The notes beneath the pieces are model-generated. The model was not told the DNA's origin, made no database searches, and saw nothing but the letters and a program-made list of their open reading frames with translations. 60,614 bases of DNA, taken from contig NZ_QNVT01000035.1 in assembly GCF_003385515.1 (NCBI RefSeq), forward strand, positions 1-60,614. Reading direction: 5' to 3'. Below are positions 26,531 to 35,034 of this stretch, piece by piece. Each line of letters starts with the position of its first letter. Position 1 is the first letter of the stretch. A program made the position numbers and the translations under genes. The DNA is from Chryseobacterium pennae. Its GTDB lineage: Bacteria; Bacteroidota; Bacteroidia; Flavobacteriales; Weeksellaceae.

Positions 26531-27361
26531 TTATATTTCAGAATAATGTACTTTATATTTCTTCATAAAAAGATAGTAAAACAAAGAAAAAAGTAGAATT
26601 CCTATAGCTAAAATCAGCCATTCTGAAACATTAAAAACTTTTGCAAAACTTTCATCTTTACCATAAAGTACCAGTAATGACAGGGTCAAGTTATTAAATG
26701 CATGTAACAATATCGGCATCAGTAAAGATTTTGTCTTGTGATATACCAATCCTAACACGCACCCCAACATCACAGCACTGATGAACTGCCATGGGTTTCC
26801 ATGAACTACTCCAAAAATAATGGATGCATATAAAATAGCTCTCCATGGTTTTACTCCTTTATTGATCAGTCCTTTCTGGATAATCCCTCTGAATATGATT
26901 TCTTCAAAAATGGGAGCCATAATTACTGTCATGATAATCATAACCACAGGATTATCGGTCAGCTGACTCATAAGCTGAATGAAATATTCGTAGAAATCTC
27001 CGAAAAAAGGACCTGATGTAGGAATCAGTGTTGTTGTAAACTCTGAAATAAACATCATCCCTGCCATCATCGGAAAAATAAGGAGATAGGTATAAAAATT
27101 AACGGATGAAAGATTAAAATTAAGCCTCTGCTGTGTGGTTCTTCTCACAATGAAAAAATCGAAGAATGCAATGGATGTGACGAATCCTACAGAATTGGCC
27201 ACCATCAGAAACCAGTCTTTCAATTCAAGATTTTCTTTGAAAGCCACCTTCCAAAAGGTACTGAATAAAGAAACAGCCATCGTCCCTACAAACAATCCAA
27301 CCACTAAAGTAACAGCGCCCAGCCATGTGAAAGTAAACTTCGGATACCTGCTATTTTCCAT
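26531..27361 (-). CDS. CPBP-family intramembrane protease (Abi-like)
   Basis: This 276-residue polytopic membrane protein has six to eight predicted helices and the CPBP glutamic protease signature: EEIIFRGIIQKGL (the EExxxR motif, about 149-161), FGVVHGNPWQF (about 183-193) and PILLHAFNNL (about 217-226). Family members are CAAX-processing-like intramembrane proteases, some with roles in bacteriocin self-immunity. No bacteriocin gene is present nearby. It is co-transcribed with rdgB, for which no functional link is evident. Confidence 0.9.
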   Translation of the reverse strand: MENSRYPKFTFTWLGAVTLVVGLFVGTMAVSLFSTFWKVAFKENLELKDWFLMVANSVGFVTSIAFFDFFIVRRTTQQRLNFNLSSVNFYTYLLIFPMMAGMMFISEFTTTLIPTSGPFFGDFYEYFIQLMSQLTDNPVVMIIMTVIMAPIFEEIIFRGIIQKGLINKGVKPWRAILYASIIFGVVHGNPWQFISAVMLGCVLGLVYHKTKSLLMPILLHAFNNLTLSLLVLYGKDESFAKVFNVSEWLILAIGILLFSLFYYLFMKKYKVHYSEI

Positions 27362-27454
27362 TCTTTTTTCTGTAAAAATTTATTGAAACAAAGATAATTT
27401 TTTTGAATGCTACAGGCAACTAAAAAAGAAAATACTTAAATTAGCCCCACTACC

Positions 27455-28174
27455 ATGAATATCATCAAAACAAATACAGCAATTCCTTTCGCCGGTGTTG
27501 AATCTAAAATTAACAGGCTGGCCACTTTCATCCTTCAGTCCACTTTTTTCGGGATGCTGTTTTTATTATTCAGTCTTTTTGTCCTCGGCCCCGTTTATGG
27601 GATTTATAAAAGAGGATTTGAAGCAATGTTAACACCCGCATTGATATGCTGGGGAATTTCGCTTCTTATCTTAATTCCTTCTACACGTTACTATATCATA
27701 AAGAGAAAAAATATTTCAAGGAAGATCATTGTTGATAATACCGGACTTTTATTTTACAATTCAAAAAATGAAATCGTAGAACAGATATTGTACACAGAGC
27801 TTCGTTCTTCAAAGCAAGATTTTGATATTTATACGGTAACAACAGTTGGTGGCAGCATTATTCCTTTTCTTGAAGTAACTTTAAAACCTGAAAAAAAAGA
27901 AGAAACGAAAAGACGTATTGATATGAACCTACCTCTTCATGTTGTAAAGAATAAATTTACTTTATATGCTCATTTTATGCATGGAATCACGGTTTTTCGT
28001 CCGGATTTAAAAATAGATCCGATGGCTGTCAGTAGCTTTTCTATTGATACGACTACTTGGAAAGTCAATAGAAAAGGAACTTCATTAGGAGGCTGGCTTT
28101 TAATTCTTGCAGTATTTGTGATCAGTGCAGCCATTTTTGGCCTTGTATTTTTATTAGTTGAATTAAAAAACTGA
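27455..28174 (+). CDS. Unrecognised membrane protein, first of a tandem paralogue pair
   Basis: I do not recognise this 239-residue protein. It has two hydrophobic segments near the N-terminus (about 29-52 and 58-75), a soluble central domain of about 120 residues and one C-terminal helix (about 210-235). The central part starts KIIVDNTGLLFYNSKNEI, followed by ILYTELRSS and later MHGITVFRPDLKIDP. The next gene, 1 bp downstream, has the same layout and shares the pattern G-x2-FY-x-S ... ILY-x-EL ... GI-x2-FRPDLKI. The beta-rich core flanked by helices recalls bacterial PH-domain membrane proteins, which is only an inference. It diverges from the CPBP gene. Confidence 0.6.
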   Translation: MNIIKTNTAIPFAGVESKINRLATFILQSTFFGMLFLLFSLFVLGPVYGIYKRGFEAMLTPALICWGISLLILIPSTRYYIIKRKNISRKIIVDNTGLLFYNSKNEIVEQILYTELRSSKQDFDIYTVTTVGGSIIPFLEVTLKPEKKEETKRRIDMNLPLHVVKNKFTLYAHFMHGITVFRPDLKIDPMAVSSFSIDTTTWKVNRKGTSLGGWLLILAVFVISAAIFGLVFLLVELKN

Positions 28175-28175
28175 T

Positions 28176-28886
28176 ATGAAGGAAAAGTTTCAAACTATAG
28201 TCTCTAAAGTCAATAAAACGGCCACTTATTCTCTGATGGGAATTATGTGGATAGCTATTATCATGATTATTATGGTCATCGGAACTGTTTTCGAAAATAT
28301 GTATAACAATATCAGCCAGTATTTCGAAAACGACCTTGGCACTTTTTCCCTTCTTGTTATTGCTCTGATTCTTCTTATACTTTGTTGTTTAGCTCTGATT
28401 CTAGCCTTGACCAATCGAAAAAAAGGAAAAATCCGGAAAGCCATTATTAATGAGAAAGGAGTTACTTTTTATGACAGCCGGGATAATATTATCAATACCA
28501 TTTTATATAGTGAACTGCAGCAGTCTATAAACTTATCACATGACGCCTATATGTACAGTACTACATCAAGATATCCCAAAAGCTATCTGAATGTTTTTCT
28601 TCGAAATAAAGCAGGCGAAAGTGTATTGACCAGTATAGATTTCAACTTTGAATATGTTCTTCTTAGCAATCAAATTGAGATGTATCGTCAGTTTCTAATT
28701 GGAATCCAATATTTTCGTCCCGACTTAAAAATAAGCCAGCAGACCATTAAAGAGTATGATCTTTATCCAGATTCCCCACCGATGAAAAAATATGAAAAGT
28801 TTGATTTATTTATATCTGCATTTATTTTTCTTGTGGGTTTAGGATTGATTTATGTCCTGATATTATTAGTAAGAATTCTTTTCTGA
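28176..28886 (+). CDS. Unrecognised membrane protein, second of a tandem paralogue pair
   Basis: This 236-residue paralogue of the preceding gene is translationally adjacent (stop and next ATG separated by 1 bp). Two N-terminal hydrophobic segments (about 16-40 and 54-80, the latter LLVIALILLILCCLALILAL) precede a soluble domain with KAIINEKGVTFYDSRDNI, NTILYSELQQS and GIQYFRPDLKISQ, then a C-terminal helix (about 212-234). The two proteins are clearly related but far from identical outside the shared motifs, so the duplication is old and both may be retained as a heteromer. Function unknown. Confidence 0.6.
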   Translation: MKEKFQTIVSKVNKTATYSLMGIMWIAIIMIIMVIGTVFENMYNNISQYFENDLGTFSLLVIALILLILCCLALILALTNRKKGKIRKAIINEKGVTFYDSRDNIINTILYSELQQSINLSHDAYMYSTTSRYPKSYLNVFLRNKAGESVLTSIDFNFEYVLLSNQIEMYRQFLIGIQYFRPDLKISQQTIKEYDLYPDSPPMKKYEKFDLFISAFIFLVGLGLIYVLILLVRILF

Positions 28887-29040
28887 TAACCGGAAACCGC
28901 AATGGTGAATAATTAATCGCCAATTCGCTGCGCTTGTGAATTTTATAGTACATTTCAGTGTTATTACCAGCTTTATAATTATAAATTACAAGGATGCTTT
29001 TATTCCTTTTATTGGGTATTCTCAATCCTTCTTATCTACC
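28887..29040. other. Gene-free gap with possible degenerate repeat sequence
   Basis: The gap before prfC contains, at about 28900-28945, a stretch (AATGGTGAATAATTAATCGC, then CAATTCGCTGCGCTTGTGAA) whose reverse complement loosely resembles 34900-34930 (shared GAATTGG and CCATT blocks). Such sequences look like worn interspersed repeats. No gene is supported here. Confidence 0.3.
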
Positions 29041-29076
29041 TGCTTTCTCTTCTAATCAGTATTGTATTAATTTAAA

Positions 29077-29108
29077 TTTGAAAACCTCGTAAAAAATCAC
29101 GATTTTTG
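29077..29108 (+). promoter_or_regulatory. Probable prfC promoter
   Basis: TTTG at 29077-29080 and GATTTTTG at 29101-29108 (one mismatch from TAnnTTTG) are spaced by 20 bp. The prfC ATG at 29126 follows 17 bp later. Confidence 0.5.
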
Positions 29109-29125
29109 CAACTTCAAAATACGAT

Positions 29126-30721
29126 ATGTCAGACTTAATCAAAGAAATACAAAAAAGAAAGACCTTCGGGATCATTTCCCACCCGGATGCCGGAAAAACA
29201 ACGCTTACTGAAAAGCTGCTTCTCTTCGGAGGGGCAATCCAGGAAGCGGGTGCGGTAAAATCCAACAAAATAAAAAAAGGAGCTACTTCCGACTTTATGG
29301 AAATTGAAAGACAGAGAGGGATCTCTGTAGCGACTTCCGTATTGGCTTTTGAATATAGAGATCATAAAATCAATATTCTCGATACTCCGGGTCACAAGGA
29401 TTTTGCTGAGGATACTTACAGAACGCTAACCGCTGTAGATTCAGTAATTGTTGTGATTGACGTAGCAAAAGGAGTTGAGGAACAGACTGAAAAACTGGTT
29501 AAGGTTTGTAGAATGAGAAACATTCCGATGTTGGTATTCATCAACAAACTTGACCGTGAGGGTAAAGATGCCTTCGATCTTTTGGATGAAGTGGAACAGA
29601 AATTAGGGTTAACAGTTTGTCCGCTTTCTCTACCGATTGGTATGGGTAGCGATTTCCAGGGAATTTATAATATCTGGGAAAACAATATTCAGTTATTCTT
29701 AGAAGAGAAAAAGCAGAAAGTTGGAGATTCTATTAAGTTTGATAATATTAATGATACTTCAATAGATGATGTTATTGGTGAAAAAGCTGCCGCTACTTTA
29801 AGAGAAGAGCTTGATCTGATCCAGTCTGTTTATCCTGAATTTAATCGTGAAGATTATATGAAAGGTGATTTACAACCTGTGTTCTTTGGTTCTGCATTGA
29901 ACAATTTTGGAGTTCGTGAATTATTGAATGCGTTCATTGACATCGCTCCGATGCCACAGCCTAAAGAAAGTGATACCCGTTTGGTAAAACCGGAAGAAAG
30001 TACTTTCACAGGATTTGTTTTCAAAATCCACGCTAACATGGATCCTAAACACAGAGACAGACTGGCTTTCGTAAAAATCGTTTCCGGAACTTTTAAGAGA
30101 AATGAAAACTATCTGTTGGTAAGAGAAGGTAAAAAGATGAAATTCTCTTCCCCTAATGCTTTCTTTGCTGATAAAAAAGAGGTTGTAGAAGAAAGTTTCC
30201 CTGGCGATATCGTTGGTCTTCATGACACTGGAAGTTTCAGAATCGGTGATACTCTGACTGGCGGTGAAAAGCTAAGTTTCAAAGGTATTCCAAGCTTCTC
30301 TCCGGAACATTTCCGTTATATCAATAACAATGATCCGCTTAAAGCCAAACAATTGGCTAAAGGTATTGATCAGCTGATGGATGAAGGGGTTGCCCAGCTA
30401 TTTACGCTGGAAATGAACGGAAGAAAGATCATTGGAACTGTAGGAGCCCTTCAGTACGAGGTTATTCAATACCGTCTGGAACATGAATATGGTGCAAAAT
30501 GTACTTACGAACCACTTTCAATGCATAAAGCATGTTGGGTGGAAGCTGATGAAAAATCAGAAGAGTTTAAAGAGTTTGCAAGATTAAAACAGAGATTCCT
30601 TGCCAAAGATAAATACAATCAACTGGTATTTTTGGCAGATTCCTCTTTCACCATTCATATGACACAGGAGAAATTCCCGAATGTGAAACTTCACTTTATC
30701 AGTGAATTCAGAGAAAACTAA
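29126..30721 (+). CDS. prfC: Peptide chain release factor 3
   Basis: RF3 is the GTPase that removes RF1 or RF2 from the ribosome after peptide release. This 531-residue protein has the normal length. G motifs are intact: SHPDAGKTTLTEKLL (G1, about 19-33), the switch region FMEIERQRGISVATSV (about 57-72), DTPGHKDFAEDTYR (G3, about 87-100) and NKLDREGKDAFD (G4, about 141-152). Domain II and the RF3 C-terminal domain follow (SPEHFRYINNNDPLKAKQL, then GALQYEVIQYRLEHEYGA). Monocistronic, ending at a clear terminator. Confidence 0.97.
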   Translation: MSDLIKEIQKRKTFGIISHPDAGKTTLTEKLLLFGGAIQEAGAVKSNKIKKGATSDFMEIERQRGISVATSVLAFEYRDHKINILDTPGHKDFAEDTYRTLTAVDSVIVVIDVAKGVEEQTEKLVKVCRMRNIPMLVFINKLDREGKDAFDLLDEVEQKLGLTVCPLSLPIGMGSDFQGIYNIWENNIQLFLEEKKQKVGDSIKFDNINDTSIDDVIGEKAAATLREELDLIQSVYPEFNREDYMKGDLQPVFFGSALNNFGVRELLNAFIDIAPMPQPKESDTRLVKPEESTFTGFVFKIHANMDPKHRDRLAFVKIVSGTFKRNENYLLVREGKKMKFSSPNAFFADKKEVVEESFPGDIVGLHDTGSFRIGDTLTGGEKLSFKGIPSFSPEHFRYINNNDPLKAKQLAKGIDQLMDEGVAQLFTLEMNGRKIIGTVGALQYEVIQYRLEHEYGAKCTYEPLSMHKACWVEADEKSEEFKEFARLKQRFLAKDKYNQLVFLADSSFTIHMTQEKFPNVKLHFISEFREN

Positions 30722-30767
30722 TATGAACAGACAAAATCGCTAAACAGTGAAGTTGTTAAAGATATAG

Positions 30768-30797
30768 ATCCGCAGAGAATTTCTGCGGATTTTTTTG
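30768..30797 (+). terminator. Terminator of prfC
   Basis: ATCCGCAGA and TCTGCGGAT form a perfect 9-bp stem with a 5-nt loop followed by seven T, 46 bp past the prfC stop. Confidence 0.92.
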
Positions 30798-31021
30798 CTC
30801 CCTCCATAGGATAGAAATTACACATTTCCCATTGTAATCTTTTTCTTGATACAGCTTAAATTTAGCTGTGTTGAACAAAAAAGGCGTTTTGTAAATCTCT
30901 TGTAAAACAAATACAACCAACTGAAAATATTACAGTTATAACTTTACGACCAGAATACATTCCATTTACAAGTACTTCAGCTGCTTCGTCACTAATTTTA
31001 CTTCATCAAAAAATTAATGTT

Positions 31022-31969
31022 ATGAAAAAGTACATATTACTGGTTGCTATATCAGGCGCTTTTATTGCATGTAGTCAAAAAGGAGGAGCTTCTCAATCTA
31101 ATATAGAGGATGCTGCCCAAAGTATAGACAGTGTTGCTACTGTTACTTCAGAAGCTATTGACAATGCCGGCAAAACGGCAAACCGGGCTCTTGATTCAGC
31201 CAGTATAAGAATAAAAGATATTGAAGGTGCCAAAAATGATATTCAGGAGAAAATAGAACGTACTTCCAAAATGGTAGATTCTCTATCTGATAAAATTGCA
31301 TCTACAAAACTGGAATCAAAAGTTGAGAAAAATGATTCTACAGCAAAGAAAACTGAAAAAATTGCCACAAATACTCCAGCTCCCAAAGTTATTAAAGAGA
31401 CCAAAATCATTTACAAGGAAAAGCAAAAAAATGACAGCTATGAGCTGAATATGCCAAAAGATAAAATGGTAAAAACAGGGTATCTTGCGATAAGAGCAGA
31501 TAATATTGAAACGGTAAAAGAAATCATTAAAGAAGAAGCTATTAAAAATAATGGTTACATTAAAAGTGAGAACCAGTCCTATATTGAATCAGCAAATCAG
31601 CGGGATGAAAATCAAAAAGTATACACTCTGGACATCAAAGTACCTATCCAGCATTTCGATGGATTAATGGAAGCCCTGAACAGTACTATCGGGGATATTG
31701 AAACCAGAGATATTCAGGTTACAGGACGTAATTATACAGACAACACCATCTGCAGTATCGATATCAATATCACGGATAAAACTGAAGTGGAAAAAGAGCC
31801 TAAAACTTTTGGCGGAAAATCATTGGCAGCTATTGAATCAGGCTGGGATGTGATTACTTCCATCTTTCTTTTCCTTCTTCCATTATGGCCTGTATTTCTG
31901 ATTGGTGGTATTGGATACTATTTCTATAAAAAGAGAAATTCCAATACTCCTGATAGGGATTCTCAATAG
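31022..31969 (+). CDS. DUF4349-domain lipoprotein
   Basis: This 315-residue protein has a lipoprotein signal (IAC lipobox, Cys17). Residues 25-130 are polar, Ser/Asp/Lys-rich and helical, with a likely coiled coil (KDIEGAKNDIQEKIERTSKM). A DUF4349 domain follows from about 145 (KMVKTGYLAIRADNIETVKE, then NGYIKSENQS and LDIKVPIQHFDGLMEALN). A membrane helix near the C-terminus (about 277-302, SIFLFLLPLWPVFLIGG) is followed by a basic tail. The protein therefore has both a lipid anchor and a membrane helix. The function of DUF4349 is unknown. It has its own terminator. Confidence 0.85.
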   Translation: MKKYILLVAISGAFIACSQKGGASQSNIEDAAQSIDSVATVTSEAIDNAGKTANRALDSASIRIKDIEGAKNDIQEKIERTSKMVDSLSDKIASTKLESKVEKNDSTAKKTEKIATNTPAPKVIKETKIIYKEKQKNDSYELNMPKDKMVKTGYLAIRADNIETVKEIIKEEAIKNNGYIKSENQSYIESANQRDENQKVYTLDIKVPIQHFDGLMEALNSTIGDIETRDIQVTGRNYTDNTICSIDINITDKTEVEKEPKTFGGKSLAAIESGWDVITSIFLFLLPLWPVFLIGGIGYYFYKKRNSNTPDRDSQ

Positions 31970-31981
31970 AATAGATTTTTG

Positions 31982-32009
31982 AATCCGTCACCTGTGTGAT
32001 GGATTTTTT
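31982..32009 (+). terminator. Terminator of the DUF4349 gene
   Basis: AATCCGTCAC and GTGATGGATT form a 10-bp stem with a 4-nt loop and one wobble, running into six T. It begins 13 bp past the stop. Confidence 0.88.
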
Positions 32010-32155
32010 AGTTTATTTAATTGTATTTAGAATATCAGTTTTCAAAAGTTGAATTAAAAATAAGAACCAACAGTCTAAAAACTCACCTTCCTCTCAGTAA
32101 GATCATATTTTTACAAGTTATTTCCCAAGAGGAAGATGATAAGAAAAAAGCCAAA

Positions 32156-33100
32156 TTAAAATTCACTGATCGTAATAAACAGTGTCCCGGAAATGGTTTG
32201 CCCATTATTTCTATCGGTATTAATAAAGCGAACTCTTACATTGGTGGGTGAAGTAAGCCTTGCAGAAGCTATTGAAACAGCTCCGGGTAGGTCGAAATTT
32301 GGAGATACTGCTACTACTGCCTGTGAAGACCCAGGCCTGCTTGCTGCAGGAATGGTCACATTGACATCCAAAACTCCGGAAGAATTAAAATTGCCTAAGA
32401 ATGTTGAATCTCCAGAAGAAATGGAACTATTGACTGTTGTTGAGAAACTAATCATATTTTTATGAACTGTTCCTGTGCTTCCCAGCTTATAAGCACCATT
32501 AACATCTAATCTCGAAGAGGCAGTAGGGGCAGTAGTGTTTATACCTACTGTTGAAAATATTTTCACCCCTGCAAACGACTGATTGGCAGTAGTAACCACT
32601 CCCCTTGCCGTGGGACTTGCATCCGGAATATTAAGTGTCATACTTCCTCCTAAAGAAGCTGGTGAACCGGAAACATTGATATTGCTGCCGGAAGTTCCCA
32701 CATTCAATGATATGGTTCCTAAAGCAGAAGCAGAGACAGGGATCCATGTGGTTCCGTTCCATTGAAGAAGTTGCTCGTTGGATGCCCCATTTTGTCCCAG
32801 AACAACAGGATTGGCAGCCGTTCCATTTCCTGTGAGCGGACTTGCCGTTACGACAGAAACTAATCCATTTCCCTCAGCAACAATCTGTGCAGCTGTTACT
32901 CTTTTAAGTACACCACCGTTATCAAATGCAACGATAGAATCTTTTGCTGAAGTACGGGGACCAGTTTGTTTGATGTTTCGTATGCGTACCGTACCGTTTA
33001 CATCTAGTGTTTCGGTAGGTTTCTCTGTGTTAATTCCAATCTGGGAACTAACGAGTGTTACTGCTCCGAAAAGGAACAATAGAGATAAAATTCTCATCAT
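32156..33100 (-). CDS. Secreted tail-fibre-like protein of unknown function
   Basis: This 314-residue protein has a signal peptide (1-19, ...VTLVSSQ). The start of the mature part, IGINTEKPTETLDVNGTVRI, is a motif that recurs in Flavobacteriia and resembles phage tail-fibre or S74-chaperone-associated fibre repeats. It is followed by Gly/Asn/Thr/Ser-rich beta sequence (LTGNGTAANPVVLGQNGAS; LQWNGTTWIPVSAS; NVGTSGSNINVSGSPASLGG). A second copy of the motif lies near residue 187 (VGINTTAPTASSRLDVNGAY). No T9SS domain or S74 chaperone is seen. It is probably extracytoplasmic. Its target is unknown. Confidence 0.7.
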   Translation of the reverse strand: MMRILSLLFLFGAVTLVSSQIGINTEKPTETLDVNGTVRIRNIKQTGPRTSAKDSIVAFDNGGVLKRVTAAQIVAEGNGLVSVVTASPLTGNGTAANPVVLGQNGASNEQLLQWNGTTWIPVSASALGTISLNVGTSGSNINVSGSPASLGGSMTLNIPDASPTARGVVTTANQSFAGVKIFSTVGINTTAPTASSRLDVNGAYKLGSTGTVHKNMISFSTTVNSSISSGDSTFLGNFNSSGVLDVNVTIPAASRPGSSQAVVAVSPNFDLPGAVSIASARLTSPTNVRVRFINTDRNNGQTISGTLFITISEF

Positions 33101-33285
33101 AGTGTGATTTATTTGTGATATTAAATATAATTAAATTATTGATTACCAATAAATAAATCTAATTTTTTTTACTATTCAATACACAACAATCTTTGATCTT
33201 AGATAGCACCAAAAAGACACAGAACCCTATTGAAATGATATGATGACAACTGTTTTGAAAACAATAAAGCATCCTGCCTTGCAAA

Positions 33286-33310
33286 AAAGGCTTCCATAAC
33301 GGAAGCCTTT
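33286..33310 (-). terminator. Terminator downstream of the acyl-CoA dehydrogenase operon
   Basis: AAAGGCTTCC and GGAAGCCTTT form a perfect 10-bp stem with a 5-nt loop, followed by T-rich sequence on the minus strand. It sits 4 bp past the stop of the 121-residue gene. Confidence 0.9.
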
Positions 33311-33314
33311 CAGA

Positions 33315-33680
33315 TTATTTCATATTCACAACTTTGTCTACGACAAACTTTGTATTTCCCCGCCACGGAAGAGCACCATTGTATTCTTTGTAATGGAGGT
33401 CAAAGGTTTTACCACTGTTGGTCTCCAATTGTTTGAAAACTTCAGGGTCATCTACAGAAAATTCAAACTCATAGCTTGTAATACCTCCCGCTTTACCTTT
33501 TCCGAAACCTTCCTGAATCAATTTACCTTCATAGGTTTTGAAGACATAGCCTTTTTTCATGGCATAGTTCAGGTATCCGGATTTCACGCCTTCTCCGAAA
33601 ACGAAGAAGTACTTATACCATACAAATACTCCTAACAGCAGCAGTACGACACCAAGGGTGATCCACAAAGATTTTTTCAT
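33315..33680 (-). CDS. Small single-pass membrane protein of unknown function
   Basis: This 121-residue protein has one N-terminal membrane helix (about 4-22, SLWITLGVVLLLLGVFVWYK) and a small soluble domain of about 95 residues. Visible features are GEGVKSGYLNYAMKKGYVFK, TYEGKLIQEGFGKG, YEFEFSVDDPEVF and ALPWRGNTKFVVDKV. Similar proteins occur across Flavobacteriia; I recall some database entries naming them a 6-phosphogluconate dehydrogenase, which nothing here supports. It follows the acyl-CoA dehydrogenase by 24 bp and probably shares its transcript. Confidence 0.7.
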   Translation of the reverse strand: MKKSLWITLGVVLLLLGVFVWYKYFFVFGEGVKSGYLNYAMKKGYVFKTYEGKLIQEGFGKGKAGGITSYEFEFSVDDPEVFKQLETNSGKTFDLHYKEYNGALPWRGNTKFVVDKVVNMK

Positions 33681-33704
33681 AGCGTGTGTGTGTTTTATAA
33701 ATTC

Positions 33705-34844
33705 TTATTTTGCAATACTTCTGGAGATCACGATTTTCTGGATTTCAGAAGTTCCTTCGTAGATCTGAGTGATTTTTGCATCTCTCATTAATCTTTCTAC
33801 ATGGTATTCTTTCACATATCCATATCCACCGTGAATCTGTACAGCTTCAATAGTAGTATCCATTGCTACCTGAGAAGCATATAATTTTGCCATAGCTCCG
33901 CTTTCAGAGATATCTTTTCCTGCATCTTTCTCACAAGCTGCTTTGAAGCAAAGCATTCTTGCTGCTGTGATCTGAGTTGCCATATCAGCTAATTTGAATG
34001 CGATCGCCTGGTGATTGATGATCTCAGTTTTGAAAGCTTTTCTTGTTTTAGCATATTTCAACGCCAATTCGTAAGCTCCTGCAGCAATACCTAATGCCTG
34101 AGAAGCAATACCGATTCTACCACCGTTCAATACAGCCATTGCAAAATTGAAACCAAACCCGTCTTCACCGATTCTGTTTTCTTTTGGAATTTTAACGTTA
34201 TTGAAGATCAAAGAGTGTGTATCACTTCCTCTGATTCCCAGTTTATCTTCTTTTGTTCCAATTTCAAAGCCTTCCCATCCTCTTTCTACGATGAAAGCAT
34301 TGATTCCTTTATGTTTTTTCTCAGGATCAGTCTGTGCAATTACAATATAGTAAGTTGCCGTTCCACCGTTGGTGATCCAGTTTTTGATCCCATTTAAAAG
34401 ATAGTAATCTCCTTTATCTTCAGCAGTAGTTTTCTGAGAAGTTGCATCAGAACCAGCCTCCGGCTCAGATAATGCAAATGCTCCGATCACTTTTCCGCTT
34501 GCCAATGGTGTAAGATATTTTACTTTCTGCTCTTCAGAAGCAAATTTTTCAAGACCGGCACAAACCAATGAGTTGTTTACAGACATTACAACAGCTGCAG
34601 AAGCGTCTATTTTTGCAATCTCCTCCATTGCCAGCACGTAAGAAACACTGTCCATACCTGCACCACCGTATTTTGGATCCACCATCATTCCTAAAAGTCC
34701 CATTTCTCCCATTTTCTTCACCTGTTCTACAGGAAATTTCTGGTCACGGTCTCTTTCAATAACTTCAGGTAATAGTTCGTTCTGTGCAAAGTCTCTTGCC
34801 GCCTGCTGAATCATCAGCTGTTCTTCCGATAAATTAAAGTCCAT
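33705..34844 (-). CDS. Acyl-CoA dehydrogenase
   Basis: This 379-residue FAD enzyme catalyses the alpha,beta-oxidation of an acyl-CoA thioester, probably short-chain. The family blocks are complete: GLLGMMVDPKYGGAGMDSVS (about 49-68), FALSEPEAGSDATSQKTTAE (about 128-147), ITNGGTATYYIV, LGIRGSDTHSLIFNNVKIP, QIHGGYGYVKEYHVERLMRD and IYEGTSEIQKIVI, whose Glu is the catalytic base. The sequence is closest in feel to butyryl-CoA/short-chain members, but the substrate cannot be fixed. The electron-transfer flavoprotein genes are not adjacent. Confidence 0.93.
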   Translation of the reverse strand: MDFNLSEEQLMIQQAARDFAQNELLPEVIERDRDQKFPVEQVKKMGEMGLLGMMVDPKYGGAGMDSVSYVLAMEEIAKIDASAAVVMSVNNSLVCAGLEKFASEEQKVKYLTPLASGKVIGAFALSEPEAGSDATSQKTTAEDKGDYYLLNGIKNWITNGGTATYYIVIAQTDPEKKHKGINAFIVERGWEGFEIGTKEDKLGIRGSDTHSLIFNNVKIPKENRIGEDGFGFNFAMAVLNGGRIGIASQALGIAAGAYELALKYAKTRKAFKTEIINHQAIAFKLADMATQITAARMLCFKAACEKDAGKDISESGAMAKLYASQVAMDTTIEAVQIHGGYGYVKEYHVERLMRDAKITQIYEGTSEIQKIVISRSIAK

Positions 34845-35001
34845 AAAAAAAATAATTAGATAGCCGTAAATTTACACTTTTTAACGAAATCTGAAAATAG
34901 AATTGGTAATTGCCCATTATTAATTATCCGGCTGCACAAATATTACCAAAAAACAACTATTGGGTTAAAGCACGAAGCATATAAAGTATTGATTTAATGT
35001 G

Positions 35002-35009
35002 TAGATTTG
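35002..35009 (+). promoter_or_regulatory. Possible -7 element for the Crp/Fnr gene
   Basis: TAGATTTG matches the TAnnTTTG consensus exactly, 25 bp before the ATG at 35035. No good TTTG stands at the proper distance upstream. Confidence 0.4.
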
Positions 35010-35034
35010 GCCATAAGAATATTTTAATTTCTGC

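Noticed and set aside
26531..27361. CPBP protease as an abortive infection (Abi) defence gene
   Set aside because: It sits in an operon with rdgB, with no toxin, restriction or phage-related neighbour; a defence role is unsupported.
32021..32251. A 76-codon rightward frame near the end of the fibre-like gene
   Set aside because: It starts at TTG, overlaps the leftward gene and shows no conserved-looking sequence.
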